Positions 1 through 5,425 of a DNA stretch of 8,870 bases are shown here, one piece after another. Each line of letters starts with the position of its first letter. Position 1 is the stretch's first letter. The DNA comes from Pseudomonadota bacterium (lineage in GTDB: Bacteria; Desulfobacterota; Syntrophia; Syntrophales; JADFWA01). The stretch is from contig JAUVKS010000063.1 in the NCBI GenBank assembly GCA_030596145.1, positions 1 through 8,870 of the forward strand, given 5' to 3'. A model generated the notes under the pieces. The model ran no database searches and was not told the origin of the DNA. It saw nothing but the letters and a program-made list of their open reading frames with translations. The position numbers and the translations under genes are program-made.

Positions 1-1
1 C

Positions 2-1081
2 TTCGAAGAAGACCAGAAAATTCCACTCGACGATCGTGTTGAAGATTTAAAAAATGTCGTCTTTCACTCCCTTCTCGGCACCTCCCATGAAAAGGTTACG
101 CGGTTCAGGAAACTTGCCACATATATAACAGAAGAGATAAAACCCACCATAAAAACAACTGTAGACCGGGCGGCATATCTCTCCAAGGCCGATTTAGATA
201 CTCAGATGGTTGGTGAATTTCCGAATCTCCAGGGAATAATGGGCAGGGAATATGCCATGATTGCCGGGGAGGATCCGGTCGTAGCGAAAGCCATCTACGA
301 ACATTACCTCCCCACTTTTGCAGGCGGTGACCTTCCAAAAACTGACGAGGGGGCAATAGTCAGCATTGCTGACAAGATGGACACCATTGTCGGATGTTTC
401 GGGGTTAACCTGATTCCAACGGGAACTGCGGATCCGTACGCCCTGCGGAGACAGGCCCTCGGAATCATCAATATCATCCTCGATAAGGACTACCCGCTTC
501 AACTGGGAAAACTCATAGATCAAAGTGTCTCCATTCTTGGTGACAAATTGAAGAGAACTCCCGAGGAAATCAGGATGGATGTCCTGGAGTTTTTTAAGGG
601 GAGATTCGAAAATCAATTAATCTCCCAGAGGTTCCCCTATGATGTGGTCAACTCGGTACTTGCCACGGGTGCATCTGATCTTGTAGGGTCTCTTGAAAAA
701 ATAAAAGCCATGGAGGAATTCAAGACCAATCCAGAATATAATGCGCTTGCAACCGCCTTCAAACGTGTAGTTAATATAATCAAGGACTTCAGAGATGGTT
801 CTGTCGATACTTCACTCTTTGACTCCGATGAAGAGAAAAAACTGTACAATGCCTATCTTGAAATGAAAGAAAAAGTAGCTACTTCTATAGACAGGAATGA
901 TTATAAAGAGGCATTAATCAAGCTGGCTCGATTAAGAAAACCGGTGGATGATTTTTTTGATGAAATACTAGTCATGGCGGAAGATGAAAAGGTTAGATTT
1001 AACAGGCTTTCTCTATTAGAAGAAATATCGAAGCTGTTTTACAAAATTGCTGACTTCTCCAAGATCGTAACTGAACAGTAA
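2..1081 (+). CDS. glyS: Glycyl-tRNA synthetase beta subunit, C-terminal part (5' end outside window)
   Basis: Beta chain of the two-subunit (alpha2-beta2) bacterial glycyl-tRNA synthetase, which charges tRNA-Gly with glycine in the cytosol. The beta chain carries tRNA-binding parts. The open frame runs from the window edge (codon 1 at position 2) for 359 residues to TAA at 1079-1081. The family is usually about 690 residues, so roughly the C-terminal half is present. Recognisable GlyS blocks are MVGEFPNLQGIMGREYA (residues 69-85 of the fragment), ADKMDTIVGCFGVNLIPTG and DPYALRRQALGI. The C-terminal DALR-type anticodon-binding helices contain LARLRKPVDDFFDEILVMAE and end in the typical LFYKIADFSKIV. 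Internal ATG codons such as 206 are not the true start, because conserved family sequence continues upstream of it. The 3' end is followed by a hairpin at 1096-1121. The glyQ alpha-subunit gene would be expected upstream. Identification is firm. Confidence 0.96.
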   Translation, partial: FEEDQKIPLDDRVEDLKNVVFHSLLGTSHEKVTRFRKLATYITEEIKPTIKTTVDRAAYLSKADLDTQMVGEFPNLQGIMGREYAMIAGEDPVVAKAIYEHYLPTFAGGDLPKTDEGAIVSIADKMDTIVGCFGVNLIPTGTADPYALRRQALGIINIILDKDYPLQLGKLIDQSVSILGDKLKRTPEEIRMDVLEFFKGRFENQLISQRFPYDVVNSVLATGASDLVGSLEKIKAMEEFKTNPEYNALATAFKRVVNIIKDFRDGSVDTSLFDSDEEKKLYNAYLEMKEKVATSIDRNDYKEALIKLARLRKPVDDFFDEILVMAEDEKVRFNRLSLLEEISKLFYKIADFSKIVTEQ

Positions 1082-1095
1082 CGAATCATATTCCT

Positions 1096-1121
1096 AAAGC
1101 TCTCCTGAAGGTGAGGGCTTT
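1096..1121 (+). terminator. Hairpin after glyS, possible weak intrinsic terminator
   Basis: AAAGCTCTC (1096-1104) pairs with GAGGGCTTT (1113-1121), giving nine pairs including one T-G wobble around the 8-nt loop CTGAAGGT. The stem ends in TTT and is followed by ATTCTCATC, so the T tract is poor. It sits 15 nt past the glyS stop and 33 nt before the kinase start. It may terminate or attenuate glyS transcription, but read-through into the kinase gene is plausible. The pairing is seen directly; the function is inferred. Confidence 0.4.
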
Positions 1122-1153
1122 ATTCTCATCCCCTCGAATGGGACAATAGCAAA

Positions 1154-2236
1154 ATGGTAAAGCACATATATGAAGCGAACGGCAGGACATGTCCGATATG
1201 CGATATTCCATGTCCCGGCATATGTTTATACGCCGACATCATAGGAAATATTGACATTGGAGTAATTGTTCTTGATGTACAGAACGAAAAGCTGGTCTTT
1301 CAGAATAAGTTTGTGGGGGACATTTTTAAAACCACACTATCCCAGAGGGATTACAGCACCTTTACCAACCTGCTTCTACCAGGCCTTGACAAAGATTCCT
1401 CCTGGGAGAGATTCGGCAAGCCTCAAACCCTCCATTTCAAAGATAGACTCCTGGGTTATACCGCCTACATAATAGCCAATGGTGAATTCATCTGGATACT
1501 CATACGTGACATCACCGAGAAGGCGAGACTTGAATCTATGGCCGAAGAGGTCAACATTACGGAAAATATTAAATACATCTTCTCGAGCATCAGACACGAG
1601 CTTGGAAATCCAATCAATTCCATTAAGATGACTTTGAGCGTTCTCAAGAAAAATCTGGGCACATGCTCAGGAGATACCATTCGAGGATATGTGGACCGCT
1701 CCCTTACGGAAATATCGAGGGTAGAGTATCTCCTTAACTCCTTGAAAAGTTTCAGCATGTTTGAGAATCCGATTGTCCAGAATGTGCACCTTCCCGATTT
1801 CTTAGATCGATTTCTGTTCCTTGTGACAGAAGATTCAGAACAATTTGGAATAGAGATAAAAACCGCGTTATCACCGGAAGCGGAATGGGGCAGTGCGGAT
1901 CCGAGGGCGCTCCAACAGGTCATGTTAAACCTTGTCACCAATGCCTTTGACGCCTTGGAGAAAATTGACAATCCTAAAACAACTATCAGCACGCTCAAAA
2001 GAGATAACATGATTTATATAGAAGTGAGAGACAATGGCTGCGGTATGTCAGCCGACCACCAAGAAAATCTCTTCAAGCCCTTTTATACAACCAAGCCCAA
2101 CGGCACGGGCCTTGGCCTGGTGATAACAAGGAGGGTGCTGAACAGTATGAACGGCCACATAGAAATAAAGAGTGAAAAAGACGTCGGGACTACTGTAACC
2201 ATATCCATCCCAGAGGGCGTAATTGAAAACAGATAA
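1154..2236 (+). CDS. Soluble PAS-type sensor histidine kinase (NtrB/AtoS-like) with N-terminal Cys cluster
   Basis: A 360-residue two-component sensor kinase that should autophosphorylate a histidine and pass phosphate to the regulator encoded by the overlapping next gene. No transmembrane segment or signal peptide is visible, so it is probably cytosolic. Residues 13-24 hold a four-cysteine cluster (C13, C16, C20, C24; CxxCxxxCxxxC). A PAS-like sensor region follows (about 27-120, starting DIIGNIDIGVIVLD). The HisKA H-box is HELGNPINSI with H148. The ATPase domain has the N-box around N259 and N263 (LNLVTNAFDAL), G1 DNGCGM (293-298), F-box LFKPFYTTK and G2 GTGLGL (318-323). ATG 1154 is the only credible start: an in-frame stop lies at 1112-1114, with no other start codon between, and the next Met is deep in the protein. 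Its ribosome site is weak (GGG about 10 nt upstream). The gene overlaps the regulator by 14 nt, indicating translational coupling. The sensed signal is unknown; the cysteines suggest metal, Fe-S or redox sensing, which is inference. Confidence 0.9.
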   Translation: MVKHIYEANGRTCPICDIPCPGICLYADIIGNIDIGVIVLDVQNEKLVFQNKFVGDIFKTTLSQRDYSTFTNLLLPGLDKDSSWERFGKPQTLHFKDRLLGYTAYIIANGEFIWILIRDITEKARLESMAEEVNITENIKYIFSSIRHELGNPINSIKMTLSVLKKNLGTCSGDTIRGYVDRSLTEISRVEYLLNSLKSFSMFENPIVQNVHLPDFLDRFLFLVTEDSEQFGIEIKTALSPEAEWGSADPRALQQVMLNLVTNAFDALEKIDNPKTTISTLKRDNMIYIEVRDNGCGMSADHQENLFKPFYTTKPNGTGLGLVITRRVLNSMNGHIEIKSEKDVGTTVTISIPEGVIENR

Positions 2237-3599
2237 GTCCAAAAGGAACATCCTCGTTATAGACGACGATAAGGTGTTCTGTGATGCTGTCAAAGACTAT
2301 TTTGACAGTGAAACGAGTGAAGTCTTTGTAGCCAATACCGGAGCAGATGGCCTTGCCATCTGCTCCCAGAGGAGGGTGGAAGTGGTCTTGTTGGATCAGA
2401 AACTTCCCGACGCGCAAGGCATCTCCCTCTGCCCACCCATCTTAAAACAGAATGATCAAACCAAGATAATCTTTGTTACCGCCTACCCCAGCTTCGACAA
2501 TGCCGTGGAGGCTATAAAGGCCGGGGCCAGCGACTACCTTTCCAAACCCTTCGAGTTGGAAGAGCTGGAGCTTGCTGTTGAACAAGCATTGAGAATGCTG
2601 GAATTGGAAAGGATAGAACAACTACAAAGTTACAAAGATGATAAAGAGAACGAGGAAACCGTTCTAATCCACGGTCATGGGAGGTTCGACGAAGTACTCA
2701 AATTGGTGGATCTTGCAGCCTCAGCTGATGCTCCGGTCCTTATTACGGGCAACACTGGTACAGGCAAGAATGTCGTTGCCAGATCAATCCATTACAAAAG
2801 TTCCGCTAAAAGAAAGGCATTCATCAGCGTAAGTTGTGCAGCCCTTCCGGAAAACCTTATTGAGGCAGAACTCTTCGGACACGAAAAGGGGGCCTTTACA
2901 GGCGCTGTAACCGCCAGGAAAGGCATCTTTGAGCTGGCGGAGGGAGGAACTCTTTTCCTGGATGAGATAGGGGCTATGCCTCTTCACTTACAGTCGAAGC
3001 TCCTGGGCGTCTTGGAGGACAAAAAAATACGAAGGATAGGGGGGGAATCCATAAGGCCGGTAGACGCACGTATAATAGCCGCTTCCAATACCGATCTGGA
3101 AAAGGCTATAAAGAATAAAACCTTCCGGGATGATCTCTACTACCGTCTCAGTGTGATAAGAATTCACATCCCTCCCTTGATGGATAGACCGCAGGATATA
3201 CCAAAATTGTGTGATTTCTTTATCCATAAGATGGCAAAGGATCGTAAGGTGACGCTTCCAGATTCAGAGCTTTCGCGATTGATGGAATACAAATGGCCCG
3301 GAAATGTAAGGGAACTGAAAAATGTCATAGAAAGATCTCTTATCATTCAAAAAGGGGCCGTTCTCAAGCCTTCGGAACTCCTGAAAGGAAGCACCCCTCT
3401 CCCTCCCCCATCTTCAGTATCCGTAGAAGATGATGTCGCCACGCTGGAGAAAGTTGAAAAAAAATATATACGATACGCCCTTGGGAAATTTTCCGGCAAT
3501 TACACACAAACTGCAAGGGCGCTTGGTATATCCCTGTCCACCATGAAGAGAAAAATCAGGCGTTACGGTCTCACCGGCACGGGATCAAAAGCAACCTGA
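2223..3599 (+). CDS. NtrC-family sigma-54-dependent response regulator (receiver-AAA+-Fis HTH)
   Basis: A 458-residue bacterial enhancer-binding protein. Phosphorylation should promote AAA+ oligomerisation, which remodels sigma-54 RNA polymerase to open promoters. The receiver domain (about 9-120) has acidic residues D14-D16, phosphoacceptor D58, T86 and K108. The sigma-54 interaction AAA+ domain (about 145-385) has Walker A GNTGTGKN (176-183), the sigma-54-contacting loop GAFTGA (223-228), Walker B GGTLFLDEIG (241-250), the arginine-finger region FRDDLYYRL (301-309) and WPGNVREL (358-365). A Fis-type helix-turn-helix lies at about 426-448 (TARALGISLSTMKRKI). The start is TTG 2223, 5 nt after AGAGGG (2212-2217). 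It keeps the usual few residues before the first receiver strand, and no ATG is available nearby. Walker A has Asn where relatives usually have Glu at both variable sites (GESGTGKE). Its partner is the upstream kinase; a likely target is the sigma-54 promoter at 3705-3720. Family assignment is firm, regulon inferred. Confidence 0.95.
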   Translation: MKTDKSKRNILVIDDDKVFCDAVKDYFDSETSEVFVANTGADGLAICSQRRVEVVLLDQKLPDAQGISLCPPILKQNDQTKIIFVTAYPSFDNAVEAIKAGASDYLSKPFELEELELAVEQALRMLELERIEQLQSYKDDKENEETVLIHGHGRFDEVLKLVDLAASADAPVLITGNTGTGKNVVARSIHYKSSAKRKAFISVSCAALPENLIEAELFGHEKGAFTGAVTARKGIFELAEGGTLFLDEIGAMPLHLQSKLLGVLEDKKIRRIGGESIRPVDARIIAASNTDLEKAIKNKTFRDDLYYRLSVIRIHIPPLMDRPQDIPKLCDFFIHKMAKDRKVTLPDSELSRLMEYKWPGNVRELKNVIERSLIIQKGAVLKPSELLKGSTPLPPPSSVSVEDDVATLEKVEKKYIRYALGKFSGNYTQTARALGISLSTMKRKIRRYGLTGTGSKAT

Positions 3600-3600
3600 T

Positions 3601-3629
3601 AGGTCATAATGAACCATTCATAGTGACCT
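3601..3629. promoter_or_regulatory. 29-nt near-perfect palindrome, candidate activator binding site (UAS)
   Basis: AGGTCA (3601-3606) is mirrored by TGACCT (3624-3629). The inner arms ATGAA (3609-3613) and TTCAT (3617-3621) surround the centre CCA. Only the A-A pair at 3608/3622 and a T-G pair at 3607/3623 break the symmetry. It begins two bases after the regulator stop codon and has no T tract, so it is a poor intrinsic terminator. Its centre lies about 115 nt upstream of the start point predicted from the sigma-54 promoter at 3705-3720, within the usual distance range of NtrC-type enhancer sites. Use as the binding site of the adjacent regulator is inferred. Confidence 0.5.
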
Positions 3630-3704
3630 GCCTCCCAAGTTCAACTACCATCCCCATTATTGCAACTCATTGATTTAACAGACAAATTTTGGATTGTCTC
3701 TACC

Positions 3705-3720
3705 TGGCATGGCTATTGCT
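3705..3720 (+). promoter_or_regulatory. Predicted sigma-54 (-24/-12) promoter
   Basis: The sequence TGGCATGGCTATTGCT matches the known consensus TGGCAC-N5-TTGC(A/T) with one mismatch (T for C at the sixth base) and exact spacing between the GG and GC elements. Taking the GC at 3718-3719 as the -13/-12 pair, transcription would start near 3731, about 47 nt before ATG 3778. It sits between an NtrC-family activator gene and the receiver-DUF4388 gene, with a palindrome about 100 nt upstream. The motif is seen; activity is inferred. Confidence 0.7.
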
Positions 3721-3777
3721 ATTTCTAAGAGCAAAGCAGAAGTAGTTATCACTTCTGTTAATAACAAAAGTGAAGGG

Positions 3778-4740
3778 ATGTTGAATAAGATCATGTCAAA
3801 CAAATTAAATGTTCCTAAATGGCGCAGGTTTTTTTCTTTTAAGGACGACAGCAAAAAAAGTTTTGCCGGCAAAAATGTCCTGATTGTAGACGATGAAGAA
3901 CCTTTCCTCATGAGCACCATAGATGGCCTCAGTGCTTACGCCGAAGACTATCATGTCCTGACCGCCTTAAATGGTGAGGAGGCCATTAAAACCTTAAAAT
4001 CTACCAAGGTCGACCTGTTGGTGACAGATTTGAAAATGCCTAAGATGAATGGTCTTCAACTCATAGCCTACATGAACAGGAACCATACAGGTGTGCCGAT
4101 TATTGTAATGACTGCCTACGGTACCCAGCAGATAGAAACCAGACTTCGTAATGAAATGGAAATCCTTAATTACATTGAGAAACCCCTGGATATCAACATC
4201 CTGGCAGAAAGCATATATAATGGGTTGATGACCGACGATTCCGATCGTTCAAGCCAGAACATTTCCCTGGCCTCTTTCCTTCAATTAGTAGAAATGGAAA
4301 AAACGACCTGCACTCTCAAGATAGCATCGGAAGATAGAATCGGCTACATATACTTAAAAAATGGAGAAATTATGGAAGCCGAGACCGACAAACTGAACGG
4401 TAAGGAAGCGGCTATGGATATAACATCCTGGGATGATTGTGACATAGATATAATGTTCAGTTGCAAAATTGAAGAAAAACGAATTGGATCAAACCTTACT
4501 CAAATATTATCGGATCATCCAATAATTAGAATGGAGGCCAAAGCGGAAAGGGAGGCAGAAGCCGAAAGAGAAGCAAGCCTGAAAGCTGAAGCTGAAGATA
4601 AAGCCAAAGCCGAAAGAGAAGCAAGTCTGAAAGCTGAAGCTGAAGATAAAGCCAAGGCGGAAAGGGAGGCAAAGCTGGAAGCTGAAGCGGAAAGGGAAAA
4701 AATAACAATGCAGAAGCTAAGGGCATGGAAGAAGACCTGA
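3778..4740 (+). CDS. Response regulator: CheY receiver + DUF4388 (PATAN) + Ala/Glu/Lys-rich repeat tail
   Basis: A 320-residue signalling protein with no DNA-binding domain, so its output is probably protein-protein contact. The receiver (about 30-145) has D38/D39, phosphoacceptor D84 in TDLKMPKMNG, T112 and K135 (EKPLD). Residues about 162-252 match the DUF4388/PATAN pattern: LASFLQLVEMEKTTCTLKI, then GYIYLKNGEIMEAE and GKEAAMDITSW. A tail of about 60 residues repeats a 16-residue charged unit (AEREASLKAEAEDKAK) and should be helical or coiled-coil. The frame is open from 3679, and longer starts exist at TTG 3694 and ATG 3709, but both lie upstream of the predicted sigma-54 start point (about 3731). 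I therefore prefer ATG 3778; TTG 3781 and ATG 3793 are also possible, and none has a well-spaced ribosome site. An A6 run at 4697-4702 precedes an atypical last 12 residues. It is probably co-transcribed with the roadblock-like gene 70 nt downstream. Confidence 0.85.
   Translation: MLNKIMSNKLNVPKWRRFFSFKDDSKKSFAGKNVLIVDDEEPFLMSTIDGLSAYAEDYHVLTALNGEEAIKTLKSTKVDLLVTDLKMPKMNGLQLIAYMNRNHTGVPIIVMTAYGTQQIETRLRNEMEILNYIEKPLDINILAESIYNGLMTDDSDRSSQNISLASFLQLVEMEKTTCTLKIASEDRIGYIYLKNGEIMEAETDKLNGKEAAMDITSWDDCDIDIMFSCKIEEKRIGSNLTQILSDHPIIRMEAKAEREAEAEREASLKAEAEDKAKAEREASLKAEAEDKAKAEREAKLEAEAEREKITMQKLRAWKKT
4543..4695 (+). repeat. In-frame 48-nt tandem repeat encoding charged helical tail
   Basis: Two adjacent 48-nt copies (4561-4608 and 4609-4656) differ at only two positions, both synonymous. 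They are flanked by diverged partial copies (4543-4560 and from 4657). Each unit encodes AEREASLKAEAEDKAK, a pattern of alternating acidic and basic residues with Ala. The unit is 16 residues, not a multiple of the heptad, which suits an extended charged helix as well as a coiled coil. The near identity points to recent duplication or copy-number drift by slippage. Confidence 0.85.
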
Positions 4741-4810
4741 CGAGAAAAAGATCATCTTCCATGAAGATTAAAAGCAACACAAATAATATCAATAAAAAAG
4801 GAGAGGAAAG

Positions 4811-5185
4811 ATGGATATTAAAAAGCTAAATGAATGTATTGAAATGTTGAAAGACGACATGGGAGAATCCCTTCTTGCCACAAGTATAGTCACAATTTCT
4901 GATGGACAGGCTATAGCAGATTACAACTCCAGTCCAGGCGCCGCAGCAATATTCACTGCGGTCACAGAATATCTTGTTAAAGCGCTCGCATCCGGTCCAT
5001 ACCCGGAACTTGGAAAGTATTACCTTCTGGATCTTGAAGACGACAAGATGTTAGTCTTTCTCCCGCTTGGAGAATATCAATGGGGAATAGCTATTGATTC
5101 CCGGAAAGCTAAACTCGGACTACTCTTGAATGTAATTATGCCTAAAATGGTCGAAGCATTTGAAGAGGCACTGACGGCCGGATAG
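4811..5185 (+). CDS. Small roadblock/LC7-like protein (MglB-like fold)
   Basis: A 124-residue soluble protein with no signal peptide or membrane segment. Its pattern fits the roadblock/LC7 fold: an N-terminal helix (KKLNECIEMLKDD), a strand with a glycine turn (ATSIVTISDGQAIADYN), a central helix (AAAIFTAVTEYLVKAL), two strands (KYYLLDLEDDKMLVFLPLG and YQWGIAID) and a C-terminal helix (LGLLLNVIMPKMVEAFEEAL). In other bacteria, roadblock proteins such as MglB act as dimeric regulators of small Ras-like GTPases in polarity and motility. No GTPase gene is in this window. ATG 4811 has a strong ribosome site (AGGAGAGG, 4799-4806, 4 nt spacing), much better than its neighbours, which suggests high expression. 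It lies 70 nt after the receiver-DUF4388 gene in the same orientation and probably shares its transcript. Fold assignment is by pattern only; the partner is unknown. Confidence 0.65.
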   Translation: MDIKKLNECIEMLKDDMGESLLATSIVTISDGQAIADYNSSPGAAAIFTAVTEYLVKALASGPYPELGKYYLLDLEDDKMLVFLPLGEYQWGIAIDSRKAKLGLLLNVIMPKMVEAFEEALTAG

Positions 5186-5425
5186 AGAAGGGAATAGGGT
5201 ATTCTGCCATAATTATGTGAAGTCTCCACCGCCTTGCAGGCGGTGGAGACGAAATGTTCCACTCAGGCGGACAAGTGAAGCTCCCCGCCCACAGGGCGAG
5301 GCTCCCCGGTAAGGAATATGTTTGTTTAATATTACGCATCCTTGCCCTGCCTACAAAGCGGGGCTTGCGGGGTGTGCTCCCGGTCAACTAATAATGTAAA
5401 AATCATAAAAAATCGGTGAGTAAAA
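5186..5425. other. 240-nt gene-free region with a cluster of GC-rich hairpins; possible palindromic mobile-element remnant
   Basis: No credible coding frame is present. The stretch holds three stem-loops: a perfect 12-bp stem at 5222-5250, an imperfect stem at 5279-5303 (CCCCGCCC facing GGGCGAGG across ACA) and a 7-bp stem at 5344-5364 (GCCCTGC with GCGGGGC around CTACAAA). A near direct repeat, GCTCCCCGGTAA (5301-5312) and GCTCCCGGTCAA (5376-5387), brackets the last hairpin. The block is clearly more GC-rich than its flanks. The organisation resembles non-autonomous palindromic elements related to IS200/IS605 ends, or a structured RNA, but no transposase or tnpB remnant is visible. The last 40 nt are AT-rich and carry the ribosome site GGTGAG (5415-5420) of the next gene. 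No strong sigma-70 or sigma-54 promoter was found. Confidence 0.45.
5222..5250 (+). terminator. Strong perfect hairpin after the roadblock-like gene, possible terminator or RNA-stabilising stem
   Basis: GTCTCCACCGCC (5222-5233) and GGCGGTGGAGAC (5239-5250) form a perfect 12-bp GC-rich stem with a 5-nt loop TTGCA, 36 nt past the roadblock-like stop. It is followed by GAAATGTTCC, with no T run, so it is not a canonical intrinsic terminator. It could protect the 3' end of the upstream messenger, impede polymerase, or be the first stem of the wider hairpin cluster. The structure is certain; the role is not. Confidence 0.45.

Noticed and set aside
1465..2010. Minus-strand open frame of 181 codons
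   Set aside because: It is antisense to the histidine kinase H-box and ATPase region; Ser/Arg/Leu-rich with no recognisable domain.
4543..4695. CRISPR-like direct repeats
   Set aside because: The repeats are contiguous, in frame and without spacers; they encode a charged protein tail.
4754..4768. Hairpin ATCTTC-CAT-GAAGAT between the receiver-DUF4388 and roadblock-like genes
   Set aside because: A short 6-bp AT-rich stem without a T tract, easily due to chance; the two genes are probably co-transcribed through it.
5365..5395. Possible sigma-70 promoter (TTGCGG ... AATAAT) before the ATPase gene
   Set aside because: The -35 matches only half of the consensus and the spacer is 19 nt, so not called.
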